A stretch of 64,000 nucleotides of DNA from Alteromonadaceae bacterium (GCA_013373625.1 JABXHM010000023.1:62001-126000); one strand, 5' to 3'. Positions 17,468 through 27,528 are shown, numbered from the stretch's first letter. A program made the numbers and translations. Notes: generated by a model from the sequence alone, not told the origin.

Positions 17468-18364
17468 TTATTGTTCGTTACGCATTTTTTCCGGCGAAAA
17501 CCAAAGTGCTTCTTTTGACAAGTATTCCTGATCGTTGATTATCGGGTTGCTCACTTTAAATAAGCGCCTTTGATCCAATTTGGCTTTGGTAATGACGTCG
17601 CCAAAATACTGATAAAACAACGCGTCAAACTCACCCGTTTCGATGGCTTTTTCAAGACCGTATTTAATTGCATCGTGTAACGCAACGTTGTCCTTTGCGA
17701 CAAAGAAATACATTGCAGCGGGATACTGCAGCACCATACTCTCGTCGATAATTAACTGAGGATGCTCTGTCGTAGCGTGCTCCTGCCAGATCTCTAGTAT
17801 CGAACGCGGAAAATAGTCAATGCGCTTAAGGTTGAGCATCCTTTGCAAACCAGCGGTACTGGATGCCGAGAAAACACTGAAATTATTGTGCTGAAATACC
17901 GCCATATCAGGCCAGTCATGCCCTACCCCAGCAACCAGTTTTTTTAGCTCTGATACGTCTTTTACGCTGGAAAATCGCTGTGCATTACTGGCATGAATTA
18001 GCATTAAACGCCAGCCGATTAATCCCTTTGCCAAAGGTATTTTTATGGCGAGAAGTTCGTCTTCGCGATTCTCACTGGTATTCAGCCAATGCACGTTATA
18101 GTAGCCGTTGTTAATCAACATAATGCTGCGGTCTTCAGGCATGGTCGGCACCGGCGATGGAATCAGTTGATAGCTTTGCTCGGCCATTTTTAATGCCAGC
18201 GATAACTGGGCAAGAAAATATTTGTCACGCTGACGATACACAGAATTATCTGAATTAACGGGATGGCGCACCTCAAGCACATCGTTAGCAATGGCGCAGG
18301 GATTAATCCATACAGTTATATATGCTACCAGTAAGCATTTAATCAGCACAAAGACCTTGGTCAC
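17468..18364 (-). CDS. Orphan periplasmic solute-binding-like protein
   Basis: 298-aa exported protein with a signal peptide (about residues 1-26, ending CAIA) and a type-2 periplasmic-binding-protein pattern, including a region like FSVFSASSTAGLQRMLNLKRIDYFPRS (split across about residues 155-185) and a C-terminal AIKYGLEKAIETGEFDALF as in SBP_bac_3 proteins. No ABC permease or ATPase gene is near, so it may bind a ligand for sensing or be an orphan component. The start is GTG at 18364, with GGAGAG eight bases upstream. Ligand unknown. Confidence 0.72.
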   Translation of the reverse strand: MTKVFVLIKCLLVAYITVWINPCAIANDVLEVRHPVNSDNSVYRQRDKYFLAQLSLALKMAEQSYQLIPSPVPTMPEDRSIMLINNGYYNVHWLNTSENREDELLAIKIPLAKGLIGWRLMLIHASNAQRFSSVKDVSELKKLVAGVGHDWPDMAVFQHNNFSVFSASSTAGLQRMLNLKRIDYFPRSILEIWQEHATTEHPQLIIDESMVLQYPAAMYFFVAKDNVALHDAIKYGLEKAIETGEFDALFYQYFGDVITKAKLDQRRLFKVSNPIINDQEYLSKEALWFSPEKMRNEQ

Positions 18365-18669
18365 TACTACTACTCTCCGATTACATTACAGAGTCACAAC
18401 CAGTATAGTTCATCCTGAAATACACGGCAGGAAAAGAGGGGTAAGTGTGGTTTTTTGCTCGTCTGAATTCAATTAGACTTTCGATAAAATGAATGCTTCA
18501 CCAACCAACGTACGTGACAATTACCAGGGCTGGCAGATCAGTAATTAGTGAAGATCTGACTGCTTATCACGCTGCGCCTGGGTGACAGAGACGAGATTGT
18601 TTAATCCGTGTGTACTAGGAGTTCCTCCACACTGAGCTGTGTCAGTGTGGAGGACACATTGACGAAAAC
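18365..18669. other. Intergenic region with strong hairpin
   Basis: 305 bases with no supported gene. It probably holds the promoter of the leftward solute-binding gene near its left end and the 3' end of the DUF2959 transcript near its right end. The only clear structure is the hairpin at 18624-18653. Confidence 0.5.
18624..18653 (-). terminator. Perfect 12-bp hairpin downstream of DUF2959 gene
   Basis: CCTCCACACTGA and TCAGTGTGGAGG pair perfectly around a 6-base loop, 16 bases past the stop of the leftward DUF2959 gene. There is no T-tract on either strand, so it may be a transcript-end stabiliser or a Rho-dependent end rather than a classical terminator. Confidence 0.45.
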
Positions 18670-19326
18670 TTACTGGCCATTCATATCTGCAATGAACGCA
18701 TCAGATTGCGCTATCGCCGATTGCATGTCAGCAAGCAGGCTATTCACGTCCCGCTGAATCGTAGCTAACTCTCCCTGCAAAGCGCCCACGGCACTGGCAT
18801 TGAGGTTGTGTTTTAAATACAACACATTGTCCTGCAGCGTTTGTAGTACCGGCTGCATACTATTTTCAACCCGGCGCATGGCACGCAACATTTTGTTGTA
18901 TTTTAAGCGGGTTTCAGTAAGTGTTTGCTGGCTCGAACGTTTCAGGCTTGCGTTGCTGTATTCTTCAAGCTCCTCCTCCCACTCATCAAAAAGCGCATCG
19001 GCCACACTTTCGACTTTGTCAATCCGTGTCGTCACATCTTCGGCCGCAGTTTTACTCGCTTCGTATTGCTCGTTGAGTGATTGATAGGCCTCTTCAAGTT
19101 CGCCGCCATCGAACTGCAGCAATGCCGAAAACTCTTCCAACGCCGACGAAAACTGCTCTTCCGCCTCTTCCTGAGACTCACGGGCGTCCTCCACCCGATC
19201 AACCAGTATCTCGCGTTTTTCTACGCCAACCTTTTCCCAGGCAGCATAATAAGCACTCTGACAACCAGTCAGGGTGCCTATAAACGCTAAGAAGAACATA
19301 ACTTTCAATTGTTTAATCATGGCCAT
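18670..19326 (-). CDS. DUF2959 family lipoprotein
   Basis: 218-aa predicted lipoprotein: a short signal peptide ends in the lipobox LTGC (Cys about residue 22), and the mature part is a long Glu-rich, probably coiled-coil helix bundle (EDARESQEEAEEQFSSALEEF, split across residues 46-66 and beyond). This matches the DUF2959 family by recall; function unknown. The ATG at 19326 has AGAGG six bases upstream. It follows the small membrane protein gene by two bases and is almost certainly co-transcribed with it. Confidence 0.82.
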   Translation of the reverse strand: MAMIKQLKVMFFLAFIGTLTGCQSAYYAAWEKVGVEKREILVDRVEDARESQEEAEEQFSSALEEFSALLQFDGGELEEAYQSLNEQYEASKTAAEDVTTRIDKVESVADALFDEWEEELEEYSNASLKRSSQQTLTETRLKYNKMLRAMRRVENSMQPVLQTLQDNVLYLKHNLNASAVGALQGELATIQRDVNSLLADMQSAIAQSDAFIADMNGQ

Positions 19327-19328
19327 AC

Positions 19329-19556
19329 TCAGCCTCTGAATCTCGCAGCGTCAATGATTGCCCATAAATGGAAAATCGCGCCAACCAACCACATAAAGAA
19401 AAGTATTACTGTTGCACCGAGCGCATAACTCACCGCACAAACTACAAAAAAGAACAGCGCGGCAAGAATCCGCCCCTGTACTAATTGCCCTAATCCAGGG
19501 ATAAAAAAACTACATATTGCGGCGATAACATTACCACCAGAACCTTGACCAGCCAT
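19329..19556 (-). CDS. Small inner-membrane protein
   Basis: 75-aa protein with two or three hydrophobic segments after a short Gly-rich N-terminus (MAGQGSGGNVIAAICSFFIPG). The FIPGLGQLVQGR motif between segments recalls the small TM2-like/DUF5683-type families, but I cannot place it firmly. The ATG at 19556 is preferred over the upstream TTG (19580) because GGAG lies just before it. It is the first gene of a two-gene leftward unit with the DUF2959 lipoprotein. Confidence 0.72.
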   Translation of the reverse strand: MAGQGSGGNVIAAICSFFIPGLGQLVQGRILAALFFFVVCAVSYALGATVILFFMWLVGAIFHLWAIIDAARFRG

Positions 19557-19656
19557 AATTGCTCCAAATATCAAATACAATTTTACTGATTAAACTAAAT
19601 GAATTAGGGTTGAGATACAATTATTTCAGTAAGCTGATTTGTAAGAGTTCTTGTCT

Positions 19657-20601
19657 ATGCCTGCAACCTGTTACCAGCGAGACACTATGCCTGCCAGTGA
19701 TGGTCACCAGGTATATTATGAACTCAGTGGCAACCCCGAGGGGGTGCCGATACTAATACTGCATGGCGGGCCAGGGGCAGGTCTGGCACCAGATTATACC
19801 GCATTATTTGATTTAAACGCCTACCATGTTATCGGTTTCGATCAGCGCGGTTGTGGCCGCTCCACACCGTTTTTATCCACCACTGCCAATACCACCGCTC
19901 ACCTGCTCGAGGACATTACGCAGCTTCGACGCCTGCTGGGTATTGAAAAGTGGTTATTGTTTGGTGGTTCCTGGGGCACAACGCTCGCCTTACTCGCGGC
20001 AATTAACGAACCTGACACGGTCTCTGGCATGATACTGCGAGGTGTTTTTCTGGCCAGAGTCAGTGATTTTGAATGGTTTTTGGCGCCCAATGGCGGGGCT
20101 GCCCAGATATACCCGGACGCCTACCAACAGTTTGTGGCTAATATTGATAAGATTACGGGCTTGGAGTCAATATTAGCTTATTATCAGGACGCATTTAATA
20201 GTATTGATATCGCCCGGCGTCATGAGGCGGCCAGCCGTTGGTACCGTTGGGAGGAAGCGACAGCGCGGCTTCATCCCTCGAAGAGGGATTGTCATCAGTT
20301 AGATGGCAATCGCAGTGTCTTGAGTTTGGCTTTATTAGAATGGCACTATGTTGCTAATCAGTGTTTTATAGCAGAAAATTATATATTGCAGCATGCCCAC
20401 ATTTTTAGTCATATTCCCGGCAAAATTATTCATGGTCGTTGTGATACAGTGTGCAAGCCAGAGGGCGCTTACGCATTGCACCAGGCATGGCGTAACAGTG
20501 AACTGCAGTTCGTAGCCGGCGCTGGCCACACTAGCACCGAACCGGGGATCAGGCTGGCCCTCAGGGATGCTATTGACGTTTATCATTCAGCATTACGATA
20601 A
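19657..20601 (+). CDS. pip: Proline iminopeptidase
   Basis: 314-aa alpha/beta hydrolase of peptidase family S33 that removes N-terminal proline from peptides. The oxyanion motif HGGPGAG, the nucleophile elbow GGSWGTT (Ser about residue 107), an Asp in GRCDTVC and the final His in AGHTST match the family. The stretch DQRGCGRS is typical of prolyl aminopeptidases. The ATG at 19657 is preferred to TTG at 19651. It precedes dtd by 7 bases and is probably in one operon with it. Confidence 0.9.
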   Translation: MPATCYQRDTMPASDGHQVYYELSGNPEGVPILILHGGPGAGLAPDYTALFDLNAYHVIGFDQRGCGRSTPFLSTTANTTAHLLEDITQLRRLLGIEKWLLFGGSWGTTLALLAAINEPDTVSGMILRGVFLARVSDFEWFLAPNGGAAQIYPDAYQQFVANIDKITGLESILAYYQDAFNSIDIARRHEAASRWYRWEEATARLHPSKRDCHQLDGNRSVLSLALLEWHYVANQCFIAENYILQHAHIFSHIPGKIIHGRCDTVCKPEGAYALHQAWRNSELQFVAGAGHTSTEPGIRLALRDAIDVYHSALR

Positions 20602-20608
20602 TTAAATT

Positions 20609-21046
20609 ATGATTGGATTAATTCAGCGAGTCAGTGAGGCATGTGTCACTGTCGAGGATACTATCATTGGCGAGATTGGCGCGGGCATTATGCTCTTGCT
20701 TGGCGTCGAGAAAGAAGATACCCAGGCCGAAGTAGAAAAACTTGCCAACAAAATATGTAATTACCGTATCTTCAGCGATGAAGAAGGAAAGATGAATCTC
20801 AATATTCGTCAGACAGGTGGTGCAGTACTTGTGGTATCTCAGTTTACCCTGGTCGCCGATACGCGCAAAGGTAATCGGCCTGGCTTTTCTCGCGGGGCTC
20901 CGCCTGCACTGGGCGAGTCTTTGTATCAGGCATTTGTTGCCGAACTTGAAAAACAAGGTGTAGCTGTCGCCTGCGGACAGTTTGGCGCCGATATGAAGGT
21001 ACAATTGATAAACGATGGACCGGTTACATTCCACATTCAGGTATGA
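20609..21046 (+). CDS. dtd: D-aminoacyl-tRNA deacylase
   Basis: 145-aa DTD enzyme, full length, that hydrolyses D-amino acids wrongly attached to tRNA (and Gly from tRNA-Ala). The two active-site motifs are present: SQFTL (about residues 78-82) and NDGPVTF (about residues 134-140). It sits between pip and the YiiD-like gene on the same strand. In E. coli dtd (yihZ) is also followed by yiiD, so this order is conserved. Confidence 0.96.
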   Translation: MIGLIQRVSEACVTVEDTIIGEIGAGIMLLLGVEKEDTQAEVEKLANKICNYRIFSDEEGKMNLNIRQTGGAVLVVSQFTLVADTRKGNRPGFSRGAPPALGESLYQAFVAELEKQGVAVACGQFGADMKVQLINDGPVTFHIQV

Positions 21047-21137
21047 CATATTCAGCCACTTTCTTCGCCCTGCCACTTGCTGTAATGAGTAGCTTAATAT
21101 TTAATGTACCCCCAATCCGAAATGAGAATACGAGCCT

Positions 21138-22046
21138 GTGTTTAAAGTTATTACACCGCTAAGTGAAGAGCAACTCGCAGCGTATTATCACTTCCGCTGG
21201 CAATATCTGCGTCAGCCCTGGAATTTCCCGCCGGGATCAGAAAAAGACGAATACGAACAGGTGAGTGAGCACCGCATGGTAGTCAATACCGACGGTGAGA
21301 TTATCGCCTGTGGCCGGGTTCACCTGAACACCGCCGAAGAGGCACAAATACGTCACATTGCCGTTCACAGTGAGTATCAACGACGCGGTCTGGGGCTATT
21401 CATGCTCAATGCACTGGAGTCTGTGGCTCGAGAGTTAGGCGCTATTCGGGCAGTCACCAACAGCCGTGAGGTATCTATCGACTTCTTCCAGGCTTGTGGC
21501 TTTAAAGTTGAGCGGGAAGCGCCCAATGAACTGGGCTTGCTTAAACGTCAACAAATGGTCAAGAAGCTCAATGACTTTTCGTTACTGGTACTGCATCCTG
21601 AATGGTGTCAGGAGTTACAGGACACCTGGACCGAAACGATACCTATTACCGAACATATGGGCATCAAGCTTCATCAATACACCGGTAAAACTCTGGAAAC
21701 CCGGGCTTCACTGAATAAAAACATTAATATTCATGGCACCATGTTTGCCGGAAGTATCTTTTCACTCGCCACTCTAACCGGTTGGGGTATGATATTTTTG
21801 CAACTCAAAGACAAAGGCCTGGAAGGTGATATTGTATTGGGCGACGGTAATATTCATTACCATAAACCCATTACTATGAAACCACGTGCAACATGCAATA
21901 TAGAGCGCCTCAAAGGTAAGTTCAACGCGCTCAGTAAAGGCAAAAAGTGCCGGCTGGAACTGGAAGTTGAAGTTCTCGACGATACGCAAGCGGTTGCTGA
22001 GTTTCACGGCATTTACTGGGTTTTACCTAAAGAGGATAACGCATGA
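21138..22046 (+). CDS. YiiD-like GNAT acetyltransferase/hotdog fusion
   Basis: 302-aa two-domain protein. Residues 1-150 form a GNAT N-acetyltransferase (acetyl-CoA site [20 protein letters not shown]), and residues 155-300 form a hotdog thioesterase-like domain ([22 protein letters not shown] and a buried [10 protein letters not shown] strand), the layout of E. coli YiiD. A role in fatty-acid initiation has been proposed for YiiD; the real substrate is uncertain. The start is GTG at 21138. Its stop overlaps the purT start (ATGA), so translation is probably coupled. Confidence 0.87.
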   Translation: MFKVITPLSEEQLAAYYHFRWQYLRQPWNFPPGSEKDEYEQVSEHRMVVNTDGEIIACGRVHLNTAEEAQIRHIAVHSEYQRRGLGLFMLNALESVARELGAIRAVTNSREVSIDFFQACGFKVEREAPNELGLLKRQQMVKKLNDFSLLVLHPEWCQELQDTWTETIPITEHMGIKLHQYTGKTLETRASLNKNINIHGTMFAGSIFSLATLTGWGMIFLQLKDKGLEGDIVLGDGNIHYHKPITMKPRATCNIERLKGKFNALSKGKKCRLELEVEVLDDTQAVAEFHGIYWVLPKEDNA

Positions 22047-23233
22047 CGGTTTTAGGCACACCATTTACGCCACAGGCTAAGAAAATCCTGCTGCTGGGTA
22101 GCGGCGAGTTGGGTAAAGAGGTCGTGATCGAATGCCAGCGCCTTGGCTGTGAAGTCATTGCCTGTGATAGCTATAAAAATGCCCCCGCAATGCAGGTTGC
22201 CGACCGCAGTTATCAGTTTTCTATGCTGGATGCGAGCGCACTTCGGGAAGTCGTTGAACTCGAAGCGCCTGATCTCATCGTCCCTGAAGTAGAAGCAATC
22301 GCCACCGCGGAATTACTGAAACTGGAGCAGGAAGGGTTTACTGTTGTACCGAGTGCTAATGCAGTGCATCTCACCATGAACCGCGAAGGCATCCGCACCT
22401 TAGTCGCGCAATCACTCAAGTTACCGACTTCACCCTATCGCTTTGCCGCCGATAAAACACAATTTATCAGCGCCGTGAATGACATTGGTTTTCCATGTTT
22501 TGTCAAACCCATAATGAGCTCTTCAGGAAAAGGTCAGAGCCGTCTGACAAGCCCTGAAGATATAGAAGCTGCGTGGCAATATGCGCAGGAAGGCGGACGC
22601 GCCGGTGCCGGCAAAGTTATCGTTGAAGGGCACATTGATTTTGACTACGAGATAACGCTACTGACAGTGCGGACTCGCCAGGGTGTGTCTTTCTGCCCTC
22701 CGATTGGCCACGTTCAAAAAGATGGCGATTATCAGCACTCCTGGCAACCTCATGCGATGACTGAACAAGCCCTGACTGTTGCTCAGCACATTGCTGATAC
22801 CATTACCGCAGCGCTGGGTGGCTATGGCCTTTTTGGTGTCGAATTGTTCGTTTGTGGCGATGAGGTAATCTTTAGCGAAGTCTCTCCGCGCCCTCATGAT
22901 ACGGGAATGGTGACGCTGATATCGCAAAACCTTTCTGAGTTTGCCTTGCACAGCCGGGCAATTCTTGGTTTACCGATCCCTGATATCAGCTGTTATGGCC
23001 CAAGTGCGTCAGCGGTAATATTAGGCTACGGTGAAGGTAACTCAATTGTCTACAGCAATCTGGATACAGCACTCAGTGAACCAATGACTGACATTCGGTT
23101 ATTTGGCAAGCCCACTATCAACGGTAAGCGCCGTTTAGGCGTCGCACTGGCGCGGGCTAATTCAACCGAAGATGCCATCAGCATCGCACAGCGCAGCGCC
23201 GCCTCGGTAAATATTGCTGTATCCAGGCAATAA
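22043..23233 (+). CDS. purT: Formate-dependent GAR transformylase
   Basis: 396-aa ATP-grasp enzyme that converts glycinamide ribonucleotide plus formate and ATP to formyl-GAR, step three of purine synthesis without folate. Visible are the N-terminal nucleotide-binding loop ([12 protein letters not shown]), [14 protein letters not shown] for ATP binding, the [29 protein letters not shown] metal/ATP segment (about residues 270-298) and [13 protein letters not shown]. It overlaps the upstream gene by four bases and ends at a strong terminator. No PurR box was recognised. Confidence 0.95.
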   Translation: MTVLGTPFTPQAKKILLLGSGELGKEVVIECQRLGCEVIACDSYKNAPAMQVADRSYQFSMLDASALREVVELEAPDLIVPEVEAIATAELLKLEQEGFTVVPSANAVHLTMNREGIRTLVAQSLKLPTSPYRFAADKTQFISAVNDIGFPCFVKPIMSSSGKGQSRLTSPEDIEAAWQYAQEGGRAGAGKVIVEGHIDFDYEITLLTVRTRQGVSFCPPIGHVQKDGDYQHSWQPHAMTEQALTVAQHIADTITAALGGYGLFGVELFVCGDEVIFSEVSPRPHDTGMVTLISQNLSEFALHSRAILGLPIPDISCYGPSASAVILGYGEGNSIVYSNLDTALSEPMTDIRLFGKPTINGKRRLGVALARANSTEDAISIAQRSAASVNIAVSRQ

Positions 23234-23256
23234 TTGACAACGTTTAGCGAACGTGT

Positions 23257-23285
23257 AAAAAAGGGGCTGCGCAGCCCCTTTTTCT
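23257..23285. terminator. Terminator after purT
   Basis: AAAAAAGGGGCTG-CGC-AGCCCCTTTTTCTG forms a strong stem with A and T runs on both sides. It lies between purT and the convergent SulP transporter gene and can serve both. Confidence 0.92.
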
Positions 23286-23302
23286 GTTAGATTATTGGCT
23301 TG

Positions 23303-24868
23303 TTAAGCCAGTTTATCGGTAGCAATCCGATAACGCGGATCTTCGTTAACGTTAATTTCTACAAACTTACCGGCTTTGTTCAGTAGCGAGCGACATTCCG
23401 GGCTGATATGGCGAATGTGCAGCTTCTTACCCGCTTGCTCATATTTATCTGCCAGACCATCAAGGGCATCAATGCCAGATGAATCCCAGATTCGACTACG
23501 CTTAAAATCTATGACCACATCTTCAGGGTCATCAGCTACATCGAATAAATCTTTGAAATGTGTGACGGAGCCGAAAAATACCGGGCCACGCAGGTCATAT
23601 ACTTTCCAGCCATCATCGTCAATATGCGTGTTGGAGTCGATGTACCGTGCCGCTTTCCAGGCAAATACTAAAGCAGAAACGATCACACCTACCACCACAG
23701 CAATGGCCAGATCAGCAAAGACCGTTACTACCGTTACCAAAAACAGTACGAATGCATCTTCTTTATTTACGCCACGAATAATGCGGAACGAAGCCCACTC
23801 AAAAGTACCAATAACCACGACAAACATTACGCCAACCAACGCCGCCAGCGGAATCATTTCAATCAAAGGTGCTGCAAACAAAATGAATCCTAATAACACC
23901 AGCGCAGCAGTAATTCCTGACAGACGCCCACGGCCACCGGAGTTAATATTGATCATGCTCTGACCTATCATGGCGCAACCACCCATACCGCCAAAGAAAC
24001 CATTTACGGTGTTCGCAACGCCCTGACCGATACATTCTTTGTTTCCGCGGCCACGGGTGTCTGTCATTTCGTCAATCAGCGTCAACGTCAGGAGTGACTC
24101 AATTAAACCGACCAGACACAAGATCACTGCCGTTGGTAAAATGATCATCAGGGTGTCCATGTTAAGGGGCACCATGGGGATCGCAAAGCTCGGAAGCTCA
24201 CCTGCCAGCGTAGCACTGTCACGCTGATCTACCGGCAACATATCACGCACAAAATCAATGACCGTACGCGCTTCCAGATCAAGTCCATGAACTAAAAGAG
24301 TAATGGTAATAATCGCCGCCAATGAGGCAGGAACTGCCTTAGTTAACTTTGGCAACAGGTAAATGATAGCCATCGTTAGTGCGACCAGACCAAGCATGAT
24401 GTAAAGCATGCTGCCGCTCATCCACTCCTGATTGCCCAGCGCACTGGTCACTTTAAACTGTCCCAGTTGAGCCAGAAATATAACAATTGCCAAACCATTT
24501 ACAAAGCCCAGCATGACGGGATAAGGCACCAGGCGTATAAACTTACCTAACCTGAATACGCCACACATGATTTGCAGCAAGCCCGCCAGTACTACTGCGG
24601 CAAATAAATACTGCACGCCATGTTGAGCAACCAGCGCAACCATAACTACCGCCATCGCGCCGGTTGCACCAGAAATCATTCCGGGGCGACCGCCGATAGC
24701 TGATGTGATCAGACCCATCATAAATGCAGCGTACAGACCGATCATAGGTTCTACGCCGGCAACAAACGCAAACGCAACAGCTTCGGGAACCAGCGCCAGA
24801 GCAACGGTTATCCCCGACAGCACATCATTCTTTACGTTGCTTTCTTTACTCGTGATGATATCAAACAT
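23303..24868 (-). CDS. SulP family anion transporter with STAS domain
   Basis: 521-aa inner-membrane transporter. The N-terminal domain has the SulP signature ([28 protein letters not shown], about residues 23-50) and about 12-14 membrane segments; the C-terminal 90 residues form a STAS regulatory domain ([22 protein letters not shown]). Members carry sulfate, bicarbonate or dicarboxylates, often coupled to Na+; the ion cannot be decided here. It stands alone, convergent with purT. Confidence 0.9.
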   Translation of the reverse strand: MFDIITSKESNVKNDVLSGITVALALVPEAVAFAFVAGVEPMIGLYAAFMMGLITSAIGGRPGMISGATGAMAVVMVALVAQHGVQYLFAAVVLAGLLQIMCGVFRLGKFIRLVPYPVMLGFVNGLAIVIFLAQLGQFKVTSALGNQEWMSGSMLYIMLGLVALTMAIIYLLPKLTKAVPASLAAIITITLLVHGLDLEARTVIDFVRDMLPVDQRDSATLAGELPSFAIPMVPLNMDTLMIILPTAVILCLVGLIESLLTLTLIDEMTDTRGRGNKECIGQGVANTVNGFFGGMGGCAMIGQSMININSGGRGRLSGITAALVLLGFILFAAPLIEMIPLAALVGVMFVVVIGTFEWASFRIIRGVNKEDAFVLFLVTVVTVFADLAIAVVVGVIVSALVFAWKAARYIDSNTHIDDDGWKVYDLRGPVFFGSVTHFKDLFDVADDPEDVVIDFKRSRIWDSSGIDALDGLADKYEQAGKKLHIRHISPECRSLLNKAGKFVEINVNEDPRYRIATDKLA

Positions 24869-25072
24869 TAATTTCTCAGCACTGAGGTGATTAAAAAACG
24901 GTCGGGGATTCTACCATTGTCGGCGTCGTTTGTCCTTTAACAGTTTGTTAAATTCCGCGTTCGCTAGTCCCGCATAATATCTGCAACGGTATACCTGCGG
25001 CAGTTTCCAATTGTAAATCTCTAGCGCTAGTCCTACACTCTTAGCCGCAAAATAGTAAACATATGTACGGTT

Positions 25073-25399
25073 ATGGATATTAAAGAATACATTGATGACT
25101 TTCCCGAGATTGCCGATCGCGAAAGGCACGAACAATTTGAGTTACTCGAGCAAGCCCGCGATACCAGCTTTACACCACCAGCGAAACGCTTATTTCAAAT
25201 GTATTGCTGGTTGTTACCGGTATTTATGATTATTGGCCTGGGCGGGGTGCTTTATTCGGTGTTTGGTTACGGCAGTTGGCTGCCTTTAGTCGCTATTGTG
25301 ATTGGACTTATCATTTCCCGACAGATGATCAGTCAGCGCCGCAAAGCGCTAATGCAACGTGGTTTACAACAAGTACTGGCAACATCGAAAGCAGGGTAA
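25073..25399 (+). CDS. Hypothetical small membrane protein
   Basis: 108-aa protein not recognised. An acidic soluble N-terminus (MDIKEYIDDFPEIADRERHE) precedes two hydrophobic segments (about residues 47-65 and 69-85) with a short loop, then a basic C-terminal tail (SQRRKALMQRGLQQVL), which predicts both ends in the cytoplasm. No strong ribosome-binding site precedes the ATG. A perfect 12-bp hairpin (25407-25443) follows the stop. Confidence 0.65.
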   Translation: MDIKEYIDDFPEIADRERHEQFELLEQARDTSFTPPAKRLFQMYCWLLPVFMIIGLGGVLYSVFGYGSWLPLVAIVIGLIISRQMISQRRKALMQRGLQQVLATSKAG

Positions 25400-25406
25400 A
25401 TTGAGT

Positions 25407-25443
25407 GCTGGCAAGGCTTTGACCACTTAATAGCCTTGCCAGC
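25407..25443 (+). terminator. 12-bp hairpin after small membrane protein gene
   Basis: GCTGGCAAGGCT and AGCCTTGCCAGC pair perfectly around a 13-base loop, 8 bases past the stop at 25399. No T-tract follows, so its role as a terminator is doubtful; a stabilising RNA hairpin or a protein site is possible. Confidence 0.4.
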
Positions 25444-25550
25444 GATGATTGACAACATCTCTCGATGTTAACGGCAGGCAATCCATCACATAGCGACGGG
25501 GAAAGTGATATGCTAGGCCTTTCACTCATCGTTAGCCCCATTATCACCTT

Positions 25551-26495
25551 ATGCAGTCCTCTACTTTAAATTTCGCATTGACGGTCATCGGCCCGGTTCT
25601 GGTTTTACTTCTTATGGGTAATATTTTGCTCCGGGTTAAATTAATCAACCATGAATTCGTCACGACCGCCTCAAGGCTGGTGTTTACCGTCGCCTTACCT
25701 GCCTTATTATTTGTTTCGATTAGTCAGGCTGATTTTAGTCAGGCGGCTAATCCATTGCTTATTATCACGGGCTTGATCGGCACACTTAGTTACTTTGTGT
25801 TATTAATGTTGCTCAGTCACTGGTTGGTTCATAGCCGTGACGCCAAAGGCGTGGTTACTCAGGGGGGCTTTCGGGCCAACATGGGTATTATTGGCCTGGC
25901 GTATTGTGCCCAGACATATGGAAACGAAGGATTAGCAGCGGCGTCAGTTTATTTGGGTCTGGTCACCATTTTATTTAACGTACTGTCGGTATTTGTGCTC
26001 AACTTCTACCAGGATGGCAAGCGCTCACTTACCTCACAACTCAAAAGCATAGCTAAAAACCCGTTAATCATTGCTATTTTACTGGCACTCCCCTTTTCTT
26101 ACTTTAACTGGACGATGCCTACCATAGTATCGGTAACCGGTGAATATTTTGCCCAACTAACACTGCCTCTGGCCCTGTTGTGCACTGGCGCATCATTGCA
26201 GTTCCGTTCGTTCAGTGCTGACTGGTTTAATATAGGTCTGAGCAGTATCAGTAAGTGTTTGGTGTATCCAGCGGTAATGGTAGGGTTAGCCTACATTGCA
26301 GGACTGCGCGGTATGCCATTGGGCATTGTATTATTGATGACCATTGCACCTACCGCCGCAGCCAGTTATGTGATGGTGCGCACATTGGGGGGCGATCACA
26401 GACTTGCTGCCAGTATTATCGCCGTCACCACATTGTTGTCCCTACCTTTTACTATTCTGGCGTTTGACTGGCTATCGGCGTTGCAATTGCTTTGA
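25551..26495 (+). CDS. AEC family transporter
   Basis: 314-aa inner-membrane protein of the auxin-efflux-carrier (AEC) family with about ten hydrophobic segments. Family features include the N-terminal IGPVLVLLLMGNILLR segment, the central RANMGIIGLAYC and the C-terminal APTAAASYVMVRTLGGD (with ASIIAVTTLLSLP after it). Bacterial members carry malonate, malate or other small acids; the substrate is not predictable. It stands between the small membrane protein and convergent bolA. Confidence 0.88.
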   Translation: MQSSTLNFALTVIGPVLVLLLMGNILLRVKLINHEFVTTASRLVFTVALPALLFVSISQADFSQAANPLLIITGLIGTLSYFVLLMLLSHWLVHSRDAKGVVTQGGFRANMGIIGLAYCAQTYGNEGLAAASVYLGLVTILFNVLSVFVLNFYQDGKRSLTSQLKSIAKNPLIIAILLALPFSYFNWTMPTIVSVTGEYFAQLTLPLALLCTGASLQFRSFSADWFNIGLSSISKCLVYPAVMVGLAYIAGLRGMPLGIVLLMTIAPTAAASYVMVRTLGGDHRLAASIIAVTTLLSLPFTILAFDWLSALQLL

Positions 26496-26515
26496 GATAA
26501 CAGTCCGGCCTTAGT

Positions 26516-26833
26516 TTAACCGGCTTTGCTACCTCCCAAACAGGGCGGCGACGCTATAGATTGCTGCTGACGAGCCTGCCACTCATCCGGGGTATACGTA
26601 TGCAATGCCAGTGCATGCACCGGGCCCGTCAGAGCCTCCGCCAGGAGCAGATTGACTGCACGGTGACGCGCAATTAAACGTTGTCCGCTAAAAACATCAC
26701 TCACGACCGTCACGTTGAAATGGCTTTGTGCCCCCTCAGCCACGTTATGCATATGACTTTCGTCAACCACCTCCAAACAGGTCGGAGAAAGATTGTCGGT
26801 GAGTTGTTGTTGAATAAACTCTTTAACTTGCAT
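26516..26833 (-). CDS. bolA: BolA family protein
   Basis: 105-aa BolA-fold protein. The core motifs VVDESHMHNVAEGAQSHFNV and RLIARHRAVNLLLAEAL fit BolA, which pairs with monothiol glutaredoxins for Fe-S handling and also affects morphology in E. coli. The His in ARHRAVN is in the conserved position. The C-terminal 15 residues are variable. It lies downstream of and on the same strand as the alkB-like gene. Confidence 0.92.
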   Translation of the reverse strand: MQVKEFIQQQLTDNLSPTCLEVVDESHMHNVAEGAQSHFNVTVVSDVFSGQRLIARHRAVNLLLAEALTGPVHALALHTYTPDEWQARQQQSIASPPCLGGSKAG

Positions 26834-26869
26834 TTAGTTACCTGTGCGCTTGCCTGCAGAGTCACCCAT

Positions 26870-27499
26870 TCATTGGGTCTGTCCAGGCTCAATAATGTAT
26901 CGAAACGTTAGGTTAATTCTATCACTTACAGGCTTGCGCGTCTTGGCCAGGCCATGATGATAGTGTTGTTGGGTAGTCCCCCGCATTACCAGTAAGCTAC
27001 CAGGCTGCAGCATAAAGTCTGTGCGCTTTGCGCTACGTAAATGCTTAAAGCTGAATTTACGGGCGGCCCCTAAAGACACTGACGCAATAACAGGCTGCGG
27101 ACCAAGTTCAGGTTCGTTATCGGCGTGCATGCCCATGCCGTCCTGGCCATCCCGGTACCAGTTTGCCAGTACGCAATTAAACTGGCACGCCAGCTCCTGC
27201 TGCAGGCGCCGTTGAATTTTTATCAGTGACGCCGTCATTGGCTGTGGCTCAAGGCACAAATTAGAATATTGATAATGGCAATGTGGCGCACCATGCCAAC
27301 TTTGCATGCGCGGAATTTTTACCTCTCGGCCATACAATTTGATAAAATCCTGCCGCCAGGGCAGTTCATGTTGCAATTCCACCAGAAGTTGACGACCGGC
27401 CTCAGCAGATAACCAGTCGGCCTGATACAATATATCGGCATCGGGTAATGGCAAGGCGGCCAGAGAGGAACTCTGGTTGGCAAATAATTTAAATTGCAT
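26870..27499 (-). CDS. AlkB-like 2-oxoglutarate/Fe(II) dioxygenase
   Basis: 209-aa member of the 2OG-Fe(II) oxygenase superfamily, AlkB type (closest in layout to ALKBH2/3-like bacterial proteins). The iron ligands are His and Asp in MHADNE and the distal His in HHGLAK; the 2OG-binding Arg is in RINLTFR. The PRMQSWHG segment is the nucleotide-recognition region of this clade. It probably repairs alkylated bases by oxidative demethylation. The ATG at 27499 is preferred; a GTG at 27511 would add four residues. Only 29 bases separate it from the divergent rlmG start. Confidence 0.87.
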   Translation of the reverse strand: MQFKLFANQSSSLAALPLPDADILYQADWLSAEAGRQLLVELQHELPWRQDFIKLYGREVKIPRMQSWHGAPHCHYQYSNLCLEPQPMTASLIKIQRRLQQELACQFNCVLANWYRDGQDGMGMHADNEPELGPQPVIASVSLGAARKFSFKHLRSAKRTDFMLQPGSLLVMRGTTQQHYHHGLAKTRKPVSDRINLTFRYIIEPGQTQ

Positions 27500-27528
27500 T
27501 GACGCTAACACCGGAATTATTAATCACC

